Source of the DNA: Methylococcaceae bacterium
GTDB taxonomy: Bacteria; Pseudomonadota; Gammaproteobacteria; Methylococcales; Methylococcaceae
DNA: 45,141 bases
Assembly (NCBI GenBank): GCA_902810705.1
Contig: CADDYU010000017.1
Location: 1-45,141, forward strand
Reading direction: 5' to 3'
Shown here: positions 1 to 11,982 of the stretch, piece after piece
Position numbering within the stretch: position 1 is the first letter of the stretch
Layout of the letters: the number at the start of each line of letters is the position of its first letter
Translations under genes and position numbers: made by a program
The notes under the pieces: model-generated
The model's database searches: none
The model's input: the letters and a program-made list of their open reading frames with translations, nothing else
What the model was told of the DNA's origin: nothing

Positions 1-1
1 C

Positions 2-697
2 GCGCAGAGCGAGGGCGCCACCAAGCGGGCGGCGGAGATGCTGGTCCAGAGCCTGAACGGCGTCGGCTCCACCCGGTTCATCACGGTGCGATTCGGCAAC
101 GTGCTGGATTCGGCGGGCAGCGTCGTTCCGCTGTTCCGCGAGCAGATCCGGGCCGGCGGCCCCCTCACCGTCACCCATCCCGAGGTGACCCGCTATTTCA
201 TGACCATCCCCGAAGCCTGCCAGCTCATCATGCAGGCGGCGGCGGTCGGCCGGGGCGGCGAAATCTTCGTGCTCGACATGGGCGAGCCGATCAAGATCAG
301 CTATCTTGCCGAGCAGATGATCCGTCTTTCCGGCAAGCGTCCGGGCGAGGACATCCGCATCGAGTACATCGGGCTCCGGCCGGGCGAGAAGCTGACCGAG
401 GAGTTGTTTCTCGAGGACGAGCGGCCCATGCCCACCGCCCATAGCAAGCTCCAACTCGCCAAGCCTATCGCTCTGGATCACCGGGTCGTCCGGAGGCGCG
501 TCGCCGAACTCGCCGAAGCCTGCCGGCTGTCCGAGGAGCCCGCGATCCTGCGCAAGCTGGCCGCGCTGGTTCCGGAATTCCAAGACTTGCCAGAGGTTCC
601 CGAGGGCGAATCGGCGACGCCCATCCCGGCAAGCCAAACACTGGGAGAAGCCGAGCACCGCCCGCCTCCAGATCACGGCCGCGCCGTGGGGTTGTAA
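2..697 (+). CDS. NDP-sugar 4,6-dehydratase/epimerase, WbpM/CapD family (C-terminal part)
   Basis: The reading frame is open from the left edge, so this is the last 231 residues of a longer protein whose Rossmann domain and membrane part lie outside the window. The visible part starts with GATKRAAEM, which in this family follows the catalytic region, then VRFGNVLDSAGSVVPLF, a TRYFMTIPEA stretch and LRPGEKLTEELF. These are all typical of the membrane-bound polysaccharide biosynthesis enzymes (WbpM/CapD/FlaA1) that convert UDP-GlcNAc-type sugars to 4-keto-6-deoxy forms for O-antigen or capsule. The C-terminal 40 residues after LVPEF are variable and proline-rich. The next gene begins about 100 bases downstream. 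The exact sugar substrate cannot be read from this fragment. Confidence 0.85.
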   Translation, partial: AQSEGATKRAAEMLVQSLNGVGSTRFITVRFGNVLDSAGSVVPLFREQIRAGGPLTVTHPEVTRYFMTIPEACQLIMQAAAVGRGGEIFVLDMGEPIKISYLAEQMIRLSGKRPGEDIRIEYIGLRPGEKLTEELFLEDERPMPTAHSKLQLAKPIALDHRVVRRRVAELAEACRLSEEPAILRKLAALVPEFQDLPEVPEGESATPIPASQTLGEAEHRPPPDHGRAVGL

Positions 698-803
698 GTC
701 CAGCTTCGCGATGCCGCGGCGGCCTATGGCCGGCTCGAGCCGCCGCCCGAGATTTGCGGTAAATTTGGCCAATTGCTCGGCTCAAACCTCAAGGAGATCT
801 CAC

Positions 804-1523
804 ATGGCCATTCAAACCCGAACCGTCGACTACTCTCACGAAAACACCGTCCTGACAGGCTTTTTCGCCTACGACGACAAGCGGCCGCGGCCGCTGCCGG
901 CGGTGCTTGTTGCCCACACCTGGGCGGGGCGCGACGAATTCGTTTGCGACAAGGCGCGGAAGCTGGCGGAACTGGGCTATGCCGGCTTCGCCCTGGACCT
1001 GTACGGCAAGGGCGCGATCGGTGGCGGGCCGGAAGAGAATGCCCGGCTCATGCGGCCCTTCATGGAAAACCGGGCTCTGTTGCAAGGCCGCCTCGCCGCG
1101 GCGCTGGAGACCGTGCGCGCCCTTCCGGAGGTCGACGAGCGCCGCGTCGCGGCCATGGGTTTTTGCTTCGGCGGACTGTGCGTCCTGGACCTCGCCCGCA
1201 CCGGGGCCGACCTGCGCGGGGTGGCGAGCTTCCACGGCCTGCTCGTCCCGCCGGGCAACACGGCCGGCAAGCGGATCCAGGCCAAGGTGCTGGTGATGCA
1301 CGGTTTCGACGATCCCATGGCGCCGCCGGATCAGATCCTGGCCCTGGGCCGCGAGCTCACGGAGGCCGGCGCCGACTGGCAGATCCACGTCTACGGCCAT
1401 ACCCTGCACGCCTTTACCAATCCCAAGGCTAACGACCGCGGTTTCGGCACGGTGTACGACGAAACCGCCAACCGCCGCTCCTGGGAGAGCCTGAAGGCTT
1501 TTCTAAGCGAAGTGTTAAACTAG
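804..1523 (+). CDS. dienelactone hydrolase family protein
   Basis: A 239-residue alpha/beta hydrolase of the dienelactone hydrolase family. I chose the ATG at 804 because AAGGAG (791-796) precedes it at good spacing; an in-frame ATG at 711 would add 31 residues unlike the family. The nucleophile motif GFCFGG puts Cys at about residue 121, the acidic residue is in HGFDD (about 169-170), and the His is in HTLHAF (about 202). This gives the Cys-Asp-His triad of the family. Such enzymes hydrolyse lactones or small esters; without a chlorocatechol pathway nearby the physiological substrate is unknown. The 3' end is only 30 bases before accA, so the two may be co-transcribed. Confidence 0.88.
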   Translation: MAIQTRTVDYSHENTVLTGFFAYDDKRPRPLPAVLVAHTWAGRDEFVCDKARKLAELGYAGFALDLYGKGAIGGGPEENARLMRPFMENRALLQGRLAAALETVRALPEVDERRVAAMGFCFGGLCVLDLARTGADLRGVASFHGLLVPPGNTAGKRIQAKVLVMHGFDDPMAPPDQILALGRELTEAGADWQIHVYGHTLHAFTNPKANDRGFGTVYDETANRRSWESLKAFLSEVLN

Positions 1524-1553
1524 CTTTTTCTTCCGGTTCCCGAGAAAAACAAC

Positions 1554-2522
1554 ATGCATCTCAACTTCTTGGATTTCGAACAGCCGATCGCGGAACTCCA
1601 GGCCAAGATCGAGGAGCTGCGGCGGGTCGGCTTCGACAACGAAATCAATATCAGCGAAGAGATCGCCCGGCTCGAGGAAAAGAGCCGCAAGCTGACCGAG
1701 TCGGTGTTCTCGAACCTGAACGCCTGGCAGATCTCCCAGCTTTCCCGGCACCCGCAACGGCTTTACACCCTGGACTACGTCGAATTGATGCTCGAGGAAT
1801 TCCACGAGCTGCACGGCGACCGGGGGTTCGCCGACGATCCCGCGATCGTGGGCGGGCTGGCCAAGCTGGACGGCGTGCCGGTGATGGTGATCGGCCATCA
1901 AAAAGGCCGCGACACCAAGGAGAAAATCCACCGCAATTTCGGCATGCCCCGGCCCGAAGGCTACCGCAAGGCGCTCAGGCTGATGCGTCTCGCCGAGCGA
2001 TTCGGCCTGCCCCTCCTCTGCTTCATCGACACCCCCGGCGCCTATCCCGGCATCGGCGCCGAGGAACGGGGACAGAGCGAAGCGATCGCCCGCAACCTGC
2101 TCGAAATGGCGACCCTCAGGACGCCCATCGTCTGCACCGTCATCGGCGAGGGCGGATCGGGCGGAGCCCTGGCCATCGGCGTCGGCGATCGCCTCCTGAT
2201 GCTGCAGTACGGCACCTACTCGGTGATCTCTCCGGAAGGCTGCGCGTCCATTCTGTGGAAGAGCGCCGACAAGGCCATGCTCGCCGCCGAGGCCATGGGA
2301 ATTACCTCGGAGCGCCTGTACGCGCTGGAGCTCATCGACGAAATCGTTCCAGAGCCCTTGGGCGGCGCCCATCGGGATCGCCAAGAAGCCGCCGCCAATC
2401 TCAAGGCCGCCCTCATCCGGAACCTCGAGGAACTGCGGCGGCAACCCATCGAATCCTTGCTGGAAAATCGCCATCAGCGGCTGATGGGGTATGGGATCTT
2501 CGAAGAGACAAGTACCTCCTGA
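1554..2522 (+). CDS. accA: acetyl-CoA carboxylase carboxyltransferase subunit alpha
   Basis: A 322-residue AccA of the usual length. It begins [15 protein letters not shown] and has the conserved [60 protein letters not shown] and [15 protein letters not shown] blocks of the carboxyltransferase alpha half. With AccD it transfers CO2 from carboxybiotin to acetyl-CoA, the first committed step of fatty acid synthesis, in the cytosol. The 3' end overlaps the 5' end of tilS by about 30 bases, an accA-tilS arrangement common in gammaproteobacteria that suggests translational coupling. Confidence 0.97.
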   Translation: MHLNFLDFEQPIAELQAKIEELRRVGFDNEINISEEIARLEEKSRKLTESVFSNLNAWQISQLSRHPQRLYTLDYVELMLEEFHELHGDRGFADDPAIVGGLAKLDGVPVMVIGHQKGRDTKEKIHRNFGMPRPEGYRKALRLMRLAERFGLPLLCFIDTPGAYPGIGAEERGQSEAIARNLLEMATLRTPIVCTVIGEGGSGGALAIGVGDRLLMLQYGTYSVISPEGCASILWKSADKAMLAAEAMGITSERLYALELIDEIVPEPLGGAHRDRQEAAANLKAALIRNLEELRRQPIESLLENRHQRLMGYGIFEETSTS

Positions 2523-3933
2523 GCCTTTGGGAGCGGCGCCCGCCGGCCCGACCCTCTCGAGCCAGGCCATTCGGCAACTTCTGGCGCGTTATCCCCCCTC
2601 GCCTCGCTATTGGATCGCCTACAGCGGCGGGCTCGACTCCACGGTGCTGCTGCAGCTTTGCGGGGAATTGAGCCGAGCCAGCCCGGCCCTGCGGTTCGCC
2701 GCGGTCCACGTCCATCATGGCCTCCAGCCGGAAGCCACCGCATGGGCCGAACGCTGCCGGGCGATGTGCCTGGCCCTGGAGATGCCTTTCCGGCTATTGC
2801 GAGTGGACGCTCGTCCGGCGCCGGGCCAGAGCCCCGAGGAGGCGGCCCGCGCGGCGCGCTATGCGGCGCTCCGCTCCTGTTTGTCCAAGGGCGAGACCCT
2901 ACTCACGGCGCAGCATCGGGATGATCAGGCCGAGACCCTCCTGCTGCAGCTTCTGAGGGGCGCGGGGCTGGCGGGGCTGGCGGCGATGCCGGAATGGACC
3001 CCTTTCGGGCCGGGCTTCCTGCTGCGGCCCCTGCTGGGCTTTGCGCGGTCGAAATTACGGGAGTTCGCGGAAACCCGCCGGCTCGAGTGGATCGAGGACC
3101 CCAGCAATCGGAGTTTGAGTCACGACCGGAATTTCCTCCGGCATGAGGTCATGCCCCTCATCCTGGAGCGCTGGCCGGCCGCCCCGGAGACCTTGAGCCG
3201 GACCGCCCGGCACTGCGCCGAGGCGCAGGACCTGCTGACGGAGCGGGCGCGGGAACTTCTCGACGCCGCCCTTCATCCGGAGCGTGGCAGCTTACGGATC
3301 GAGCCTCTACTGAATTGGTCGGAAGCCACGCGGCGCTTGGTGTTGCGCGAATGGCTGCGGGACCGCGGGTTCCGCATGCCCCCGGCGCGGGTGCTCGAGC
3401 GGATATTGAGCGACGGGCTCGCGGCCGGAGCGGACCGTAACCCGGCGATCCGCTGGAAGGAGGGGCAAGTCCGGCGGTACCGGAATGAGTTGTACCTGCT
3501 CCCGCCTCCCCTCCCCTTCGATCCGGGCCGGGTGATGGCCTGGGACGGCAAAACGGTGTTGAAGCTTCCGGACGGCAACGGCGAACTCGCCGCGGAAGGG
3601 GTCGAGGGCCCCGGTCTTGACGCCGACGCCTTTCGAGGGGGAACGATCAGCGTGCGTTATCGGCGGGGCGGCGAAACCTGCCGCCCGGCGGGCCGGACGG
3701 GTTCGCACGAGCTCAAGAAGCTGTTTCAGGAGGCGGGCGTTCCACCGTGGGTGAGGGAGCGGACGCCCTTGATTCACATCGACGGCCGGCTGGCTGCCGT
3801 GGGCGAGTGGTGGGTTTGCGAAGAGTTTGCCGGCCGTCCGGGCGGCCGGAACCTCAGGGTACGCTGGCGCGCGCCGGAAGGCTGGAATCAGGGCGTCCGC
3901 CGATCTGACCCTCAAGGATTGATGCAGCGGTAA
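2491..3933 (+). CDS. tilS: tRNA(Ile)-lysidine synthetase
   Basis: A 480-residue TilS. The PP-loop ATP-binding motif SGGLDS is at about residues 45-50, followed by [10 protein letters not shown] and [19 protein letters not shown], typical of the N-terminal N-type ATP pyrophosphatase domain. The C-terminal part has the tRNA-binding region with [12 protein letters not shown] and [15 protein letters not shown]. TilS converts C34 of the CAU-anticodon isoleucine tRNA to lysidine so that it reads AUA. The ATG at 2491 lies inside accA; an in-frame TTG at 2527 is a possible shorter start. The gene ends tail-to-tail with the lipoprotein gene on the other strand, overlapping it by 22 bases. Confidence 0.95.
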   Translation: MGSSKRQVPPEPLGAAPAGPTLSSQAIRQLLARYPPSPRYWIAYSGGLDSTVLLQLCGELSRASPALRFAAVHVHHGLQPEATAWAERCRAMCLALEMPFRLLRVDARPAPGQSPEEAARAARYAALRSCLSKGETLLTAQHRDDQAETLLLQLLRGAGLAGLAAMPEWTPFGPGFLLRPLLGFARSKLREFAETRRLEWIEDPSNRSLSHDRNFLRHEVMPLILERWPAAPETLSRTARHCAEAQDLLTERARELLDAALHPERGSLRIEPLLNWSEATRRLVLREWLRDRGFRMPPARVLERILSDGLAAGADRNPAIRWKEGQVRRYRNELYLLPPPLPFDPGRVMAWDGKTVLKLPDGNGELAAEGVEGPGLDADAFRGGTISVRYRRGGETCRPAGRTGSHELKKLFQEAGVPPWVRERTPLIHIDGRLAAVGEWWVCEEFAGRPGGRNLRVRWRAPEGWNQGVRRSDPQGLMQR

Positions 3934-4241
3934 ACGTCGTAGGATTGCTCGCCCTCCACCATGGGGCCGGTCGCGACGATCGTATCGCCGCCCATCCGGC
4001 CGGCCTCGTTGCGCGCCAGGCGGTTCAGCTCCTCCCGTACCGTGGAAGTGCTGCGCGCGATAAAGCCCAGGAGGGTGGCGGTCGTGGTCGAGCTCACGTG
4101 GCCGAGCCGGGTGCATCGCTTGACTTCGGACGCCGTGAGCAGGCGGACTTTTTCCCCCTGAGGCTTGAGCTGCACCCAGGCGCAACCCGTTATCGAACCC
4201 GCCAGCACGAGGCCGGCAAGGACTGTTTTGATCCTCGGCAT
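3912..4241 (-). CDS. DUF4156-type lipoprotein
   Basis: A 109-residue small exported protein. The N-terminus has a basic start (MPRIK), a hydrophobic segment and a lipobox-like SITGC, so Cys19 or 20 is probably lipidated. The mature part has KGEKVRLL-like spacing, a KRCTRLGHV block, an EELNRLARNEAGRMGGDTIVA block and a terminal VYRC. This fits small outer-membrane lipoproteins annotated as DUF4156; two Cys in the mature domain may pair. Its function is unknown. It is transcribed against tilS (22-base overlap) and divergently from pyrG across a 259-base gap. The family name is from recall. Confidence 0.75.
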   Translation of the reverse strand: MPRIKTVLAGLVLAGSITGCAWVQLKPQGEKVRLLTASEVKRCTRLGHVSSTTTATLLGFIARSTSTVREELNRLARNEAGRMGGDTIVATGPMVEGEQSYDVYRCINP

Positions 4242-4371
4242 GGTCTTCGCTTCTCCGATCCAGGCAAATCATTGTGGTGTTCGACAGGCCATGGTAAACC
4301 GATTCCGTTCCCGCTTGAAACCCGGCAAGCGATGACGCCAACCACCGGCTTGGGTAAAATAGCCGGCATAA

Positions 4372-6153
<1,782 letters not shown>

Positions 6154-6172
6154 TGAGAACAAGGGGGATTTG

Positions 6173-6994
6173 ATGCGACTTTGCGGTTTCGAGACCGGGC
6201 TGGACAGGCCTTTTTTTCTCATCGCCGGCCCTTGCGTGATCGAGAGCGAACAACTGGCGGTGGATACCGCCGGGGCGCTCAAGGAGCTCACGGCGATGCT
6301 CGAGGTTCCTTTCATCTACAAATCGTCGTTCGACAAGGCCAACCGCTCGTCTCACAAGAGCTTTCGAGGTTTGGGGCTGGAAGAGGGGCTGCGCATCCTG
6401 GACAAGGTCAAGCGGACGGTGGGCGTCCCGGTCTTGACCGACGTCCATGAGGATACCTCGCTTGGGGAAGTGGCCGAGGTGGCGGACGTGCTGCAAACCC
6501 CCGCTTTCCTGTGCCGCCAGACCAATTTCATCTCGGCCGTCGCGTCCATGGGTCTGCCCGTGAACATCAAGAAGGGCCAATTTCTCGCTCCCTGGGACAT
6601 GAAAAACGTGGCCGACAAGGCGAAGGCCACCGGCAACGAGCAAATCCTGGTGTGCGAGCGCGGCGTGTCCTTCGGCTACAACAATCTCGTTTCCGACATG
6701 CGTTCCCTGGTCATCATGCGGGAGACCGGTTGTCCCGTGGTCTTCGACGCCACCCATTCGGTGCAGTTGCCGGGCGGCCAGGGCACGGTTTCGGGCGGCC
6801 AGCGCGAATTCGTCCCGGCCCTCGCCAAAGCGGCGGTGGCGGTGGGTATTTCCGGCTTGTTCATGGAAACCCATCCCGACCCAGACAAGGCTTTGAGCGA
6901 CGGACCCAATGCCTGGCCCTTGGCGCGCATGGGAGAATTGCTGGACGTATTGCTGGCCCTGGACCGGGCGGTAAAAAATAGCGGTTTGCTGTAA
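6173..6994 (+). CDS. kdsA: 3-deoxy-8-phosphooctulonate (KDO-8-P) synthase
   Basis: A 273-residue KdsA. The ATG at 6173 is preceded by AAGGGGG and lies 19 bases after the pyrG stop; an upstream in-frame start inside pyrG was rejected. Conserved blocks are [79 protein letters not shown] and [16 protein letters not shown]. The enzyme condenses arabinose-5-phosphate with phosphoenolpyruvate for the KDO of lipid A-core. Its product pathway fits the adjacent enolase, which supplies phosphoenolpyruvate. Confidence 0.97.
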   Translation: MRLCGFETGLDRPFFLIAGPCVIESEQLAVDTAGALKELTAMLEVPFIYKSSFDKANRSSHKSFRGLGLEEGLRILDKVKRTVGVPVLTDVHEDTSLGEVAEVADVLQTPAFLCRQTNFISAVASMGLPVNIKKGQFLAPWDMKNVADKAKATGNEQILVCERGVSFGYNNLVSDMRSLVIMRETGCPVVFDATHSVQLPGGQGTVSGGQREFVPALAKAAVAVGISGLFMETHPDPDKALSDGPNAWPLARMGELLDVLLALDRAVKNSGLL

Positions 6995-7037
6995 GCCCGT
7001 CCCCTTAACAGGCGCGGCTCTTTATCCCGCTCGGTAA

Positions 7038-8357
<1,320 letters not shown>

Positions 8358-8381
8358 GCCGAAGAGCCGGCCGTCACCGGT

Positions 8382-8714
8382 ATGAAAAAGCTCATCGCCT
8401 TTCTGCTGGTGCTGGTCGGGCTGCTTCAATATCGGCTTTGGTTCGGCGACGGCGGCATCGTCGAATTGCACACTTTGCAGGTCCAGATCGAGGAGCTCAA
8501 GCAAGAGAGCGAACGGCGCCGCGAGCGCAATGCCGCCCTCGAAGCCGATGTGAAGGACCTGAAGGAGGGCACGGACGCCATCGAAGAGCGCGCCCGGCAG
8601 GAGCTGGGGATGGTCAAGGAAGGCGAGACCTTCGTGCAGGTGTTTGAGAAGCCCCACAGGCCGGAAATGAGGAAGCCGGCGGCCGAAGGTAAGTCGCCTC
8701 GGACTGGAAAATAA
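8382..8714 (+). CDS. ftsB: cell division protein FtsB
   Basis: A 110-residue bitopic membrane protein. The short cytoplasmic start MKK is followed by one hydrophobic segment (about residues 3-21), then a heptad-like coiled coil (about 28-70) and an ERARQELGMVKEGETF stretch, as in FtsB/DivIC. FtsB forms the FtsQLB complex that licenses septal peptidoglycan synthesis. The position directly after eno supports the call. In most relatives ispD follows at once; here a hairpin and an AT-rich foreign-looking gene come between them. Confidence 0.93.
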   Translation: MKKLIAFLLVLVGLLQYRLWFGDGGIVELHTLQVQIEELKQESERRRERNAALEADVKDLKEGTDAIEERARQELGMVKEGETFVQVFEKPHRPEMRKPAAEGKSPRTGK

Positions 8715-8730
8715 CCGGAACGGCATGGAA

Positions 8731-8757
8731 ACCCGCCCCGGCCTCCTTGGGGCGGGT
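8731..8757 (+). terminator. strong hairpin after ftsB
   Basis: A perfect 9-bp inverted repeat, ACCCGCCCC (8731-8739) and GGGGCGGGT (8749-8757), with a 9-base loop, 17 bases after the ftsB stop. There is no T-run behind it, so intrinsic termination is not certain. It probably marks the end of the pyrG-kdsA-eno-ftsB transcript. Confidence 0.55.
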
Positions 8758-8863
8758 CATCGCGGGCGTGACGTTAAGAGCTCTGAGCCATAAAGAATTC
8801 TGCCGGGCACGCCTGAGCCTTTGTTTTTGACCGGCCGGCAAATATCCCGAATGTTCAAGCAAT

Positions 8864-9715
8864 ATGCTTCACTCGATCACTCACTCCGCGACCGATATAA
8901 CCCACACTATTTCAGAGGATGCGGGCTACGGCAAAAAATATTCAATATGCACCTTAATAACGAATGAAGCTATTTACTCTAAAATGCTTGAATCGTTTTT
9001 GAAGGGTGGATTTTCACCGGATTTCTGTGAATACCTATTTATTAACAATACTGGCGAAAACGCATACGATGCTTATAACGGCATCAACAAATTCTTATCC
9101 ACGGCGCGTGGGCAGTATATAATTTTCTGTCATCAGGACGTCTTGCTATGCCATGACGGCATAGACAGGCTTGAGGCATGCATCGATCAGCTCAACCAAC
9201 TCGATCCGAACTGGGCGGCGATCGGAAATGCCGGGGCTATTAATCCCGCGCATATGGCGCGTCGGATTTCCGACCCCCACGGCAGAAACCTGCGTCAAAG
9301 CCCCGTTGGTTTTCCAGCCAAGGTTCAATCACTCGACGAGAACTTTATTTTGGTGCGTAAGGACGCAAACCTCGGGCTTTCCAACGATCTCAAGGGATTT
9401 CATTTTTATGGCCTTGATCTATGCCTGTTAGCCTCAATCCGAGGTTATTCATCCTATGTAGTGGATTTTCACTTGATGCATTTGGGCCCCGGGCAAAGAG
9501 ATGCTGCCTTTTACGCTTGCAAAAATAACTTTATCGAGAAATACACAAAGGCGCTGTCGGGCCGCTTTCTAAGGACAACATGCGAGAATTTTTATCTATC
9601 CGGCAGCCGCATCATGAACGCGCTATTTAGCCTGGGCGTGGCGCGCAACATTGCAAGAAAATATTATAAGAACCGGCTACCTGCGAGTCAGGGAAACAAG
9701 AATAAATCCCCGTAA
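8864..9715 (+). CDS. glycosyltransferase-like protein, AT-rich, probably acquired
   Basis: A 283-residue soluble protein. The start of the conserved part is YSICTLITNEAIYSKML, then EYLFINNTGENAYDAYNGIN, and ARGQYIIFCHQDVLL with an HQDV motif in the position of the metal-binding acidic motif of GT-A glycosyltransferases. Further on are IGNAGAINPA and GFHFYGLDLCLLA. This pattern resembles the glycosyltransferase-like family PF13712 (from recall). No signal or membrane segment is seen. The gene is visibly richer in A and T than its neighbours, uses codons such as AAA, ATA and TTA freely, and has only a poor Shine-Dalgarno. It sits between ftsB and ispD, which are usually adjacent, suggesting lateral gain. 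Sugar donor and acceptor are unknown. Confidence 0.65.
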   Translation: MLHSITHSATDITHTISEDAGYGKKYSICTLITNEAIYSKMLESFLKGGFSPDFCEYLFINNTGENAYDAYNGINKFLSTARGQYIIFCHQDVLLCHDGIDRLEACIDQLNQLDPNWAAIGNAGAINPAHMARRISDPHGRNLRQSPVGFPAKVQSLDENFILVRKDANLGLSNDLKGFHFYGLDLCLLASIRGYSSYVVDFHLMHLGPGQRDAAFYACKNNFIEKYTKALSGRFLRTTCENFYLSGSRIMNALFSLGVARNIARKYYKNRLPASQGNKNKSP

Positions 9716-9769
9716 GCTCAAGGTTCACGCTTATTAATATCAGGATCCTTTTTGCGAGGAGATAACTCA

Positions 9770-10471
9770 GTGCGCTTGCAGCAATTCTGGGCCGTTGTGC
9801 CTGCCGCCGGCGCGGGCAAGCGCATGGGCGCGGAGATTCCCAAACAATATCTGGAGGTGCTGGGCAAGCCGGTGCTCCAGCACACCCTGGAACGGCTGCT
9901 GCGGGTCGAAGCCTTGGCCGGCATCGCCGTCGCGCTGGGCTCCGAAGACGGTTATTGGGCCGATCTGCCCTGCGCTCATCACCCCAAGGTTCGTAGGGCG
10001 CGGGGCGGCGTGGAACGGGCCGATTCAGTGCTGTCGGGGCTGTGCAGTCTGGAAGGGGCGGCGTCCGACGACTGGGTGCTGGTGCACGATGCCGCGAGGC
10101 CCTGCATCACCCCGTCTGACGTGGAAAAGTTGATCGAGTCTCTTAGAAACGATTCGATCGGCGGCCTTTTGGCCTTGCCGGTCAGCGATACCCTGAAAGC
10201 CGTGGATGGTAGCGGCGGCATTGTCGAAACCGTCGATCGCCGCCGTATCTGGCGAGCCCTGACACCCCAAATGTTTCGCTACGGGAGGCTGCGAGAAGCG
10301 CTCGAATACGCGGCCGAACACCGGCTGGTCGTCACGGACGAGGCCAGCGCCCTGGAACTTCGGGGATTCCGTCCTAGAATCGTCGAGGGGCGTTCCGACA
10401 ATATCAAGATCACCCGGCCGGAGGACCTGCCTCTGGCCGCTTTTTACCTGGAGCGGCAATGTTGCGAATAG
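9770..10471 (+). CDS. ispD: 2-C-methyl-D-erythritol 4-phosphate cytidylyltransferase
   Basis: A 233-residue IspD starting at a GTG at 9770, chosen because GAGGAG (9756-9761) lies 8 bases upstream; the TTG at 9752 is less likely. The N-terminus has the nucleotide-binding [19 protein letters not shown], followed by [24 protein letters not shown] and the C-terminal DEASALE and [10 protein letters not shown]. It couples CTP to MEP in the non-mevalonate isoprenoid pathway. It overlaps ispF by 13 bases, so translation is probably coupled. Confidence 0.96.
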   Translation: MRLQQFWAVVPAAGAGKRMGAEIPKQYLEVLGKPVLQHTLERLLRVEALAGIAVALGSEDGYWADLPCAHHPKVRRARGGVERADSVLSGLCSLEGAASDDWVLVHDAARPCITPSDVEKLIESLRNDSIGGLLALPVSDTLKAVDGSGGIVETVDRRRIWRALTPQMFRYGRLREALEYAAEHRLVVTDEASALELRGFRPRIVEGRSDNIKITRPEDLPLAAFYLERQCCE

Positions 10472-10935
10472 GTCAGGGCTACGACGCTCATCGCTTCCAA
10501 GAAGGGGGCCGGCTGGTGCTTGGCGGCGTTCCCATCGACCATGAAAGGAGTCTCGCCGCCCACTCCGACGGCGACGTCGCCCTGCACGCCCTGTGTGACG
10601 CCTTGCTGGGCGCGGCGGCCTTGGGCGACATCGGTCGGCATTATCCAGACAGTAGCGCCATCTATAAGGGCATCGATAGCCGGATACTGCTCCGGGACGT
10701 GGCCGCCAAGCTCGGCGCCCAAGGCTATGCCATCGCCAACGTGGATGTGACCATTGTGGCTCAGAAACCCAAGCTGGCGCCCTATATCGAGCGGATGCGC
10801 GAAACCATCGCCGCCGACCTCGACCTTGAAACCGGCGTCGTCAACGTCAAGGCCACCACGACCGAGGGCATGGGTTTCGAGGGCCGTGGCGAAGGCATCT
10901 CGGCCTACGCCGTGGCCTTGCTACAGAGAAAGTAG
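10459..10935 (+). CDS. ispF: 2-C-methyl-D-erythritol 2,4-cyclodiphosphate synthase
   Basis: A 158-residue IspF of normal length. It begins [13 protein letters not shown], with the metal-binding DAH, then [33 protein letters not shown] read in short conserved steps, and ends with [19 protein letters not shown]. The trimeric enzyme cyclises CDP-ME-2-phosphate to MEcPP. The ATG lies within the end of ispD, and truD starts 6 bases after its stop, giving an ispD-ispF-truD operon. Confidence 0.97.
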   Translation: MLRIGQGYDAHRFQEGGRLVLGGVPIDHERSLAAHSDGDVALHALCDALLGAAALGDIGRHYPDSSAIYKGIDSRILLRDVAAKLGAQGYAIANVDVTIVAQKPKLAPYIERMRETIAADLDLETGVVNVKATTTEGMGFEGRGEGISAYAVALLQRK

Positions 10936-10941
10936 GGCAAC

Positions 10942-11982
10942 ATGGATCATAATTCCATGGCCGATCTGCCCTATGCGCACGGCGGTCCGGCGGGCACTGG
11001 GCAACTCAAGGCCACGCCGGAAGATTTTGTGGTGGAGGAAATTCTCGGCTTCGACCTCTCGGGTGAAGGCGAGCACGAGTTTCTGCGCATCGAAAAGCGC
11101 GGTGAAAACACCGATTACATCGCCCGCCAATTGGCCCGCTTTGCCGGCGTGCCGGTCCGCAACGTCGGCTATGCGGGTCTGAAGGACCGTCACGGCCGGA
11201 CCATCCAGTGGTTCAGCGTCCAGCTTCCCGGCCAATCCGGACCCGACTGGCGGAGGCTGGATTCGGATTCTCTACGGGTGCTGGATATCGGCCGCAACGC
11301 CCGCAAGCTCAAGAAAGGCGCCGCCAAGGGCAACCGCTTCGAAATCACCCTTCGGGAAGTCCGAGCCGATCGGCAGATGCTGGAGCTGCGGCTGAGCCGG
11401 ATTGCCGAAGAAGGCGTGCCCAATTACTTCGGCCCGCAGCGCTTCGGCCGCGAAGGCCACAATCTCGAAAGAGCGCGGCAACTGTTCGAAGGCAGCGCCG
11501 ATCGCCCGAATCCGCATCAACGCGGCATTTATCTCTCCGCCGCCCGCTCCGAGATTTTCAACCGCATCCTGGCGCAAAGGGTAGCCCGAGGCACCTGGAA
11601 CCAGGCCATTTCCGGCGATGCCTTCATGTTTGAAGGCTCGCGAAGCTTTTTTAAACCGGAAGCGATGACGCCGGAACTACAGCACCGGGTGGCGAACAAG
11701 GAAATCCATCCGAGCGCAGTACTCTGGGGAACGGCTCCGTCCGTCGCCACCGACGAAGCGGCGGGTATCGAGCGGCAGATTGCCACCAAATTAGACGATC
11801 TCTGCCGTGGCCTGGAAAAATTCGCTCTGGAGACGGCACGGCGCCCATTACGGATCTGCCCAGAGAATCTGGATTGGGAATTTCCGGGATTTGCAATGCT
11901 GCGCTTAAGCTTCAGCCTACCTGCAGGCGCCTATGCGACCGCCATGCTGCGCGAGTTGCTGAGGACCGATGTCCTAACGTAA
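10942..11982 (+). CDS. truD: tRNA pseudouridine(13) synthase
   Basis: A 346-residue TruD. The catalytic Asp is D82 in AGLKDRHGRT; other family blocks are TPEDFVVEE near the N-terminus, VPNYFGPQRFGREGHN, and LSAARSEIFNRILA. It modifies U13 of tRNA(Glu). The insertion domain and C-terminal return to the catalytic fold are of normal length. It follows ispF closely. The last 9 bases overlap the convergent YVTN-propeller gene. Confidence 0.95.
   Translation: MDHNSMADLPYAHGGPAGTGQLKATPEDFVVEEILGFDLSGEGEHEFLRIEKRGENTDYIARQLARFAGVPVRNVGYAGLKDRHGRTIQWFSVQLPGQSGPDWRRLDSDSLRVLDIGRNARKLKKGAAKGNRFEITLREVRADRQMLELRLSRIAEEGVPNYFGPQRFGREGHNLERARQLFEGSADRPNPHQRGIYLSAARSEIFNRILAQRVARGTWNQAISGDAFMFEGSRSFFKPEAMTPELQHRVANKEIHPSAVLWGTAPSVATDEAAGIERQIATKLDDLCRGLEKFALETARRPLRICPENLDWEFPGFAMLRLSFSLPAGAYATAMLRELLRTDVLT

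Noticed and set aside
1515..2570. 351-codon minus-strand frame
   Set aside because: Shadow of accA; the plus-strand protein is clearly conserved.
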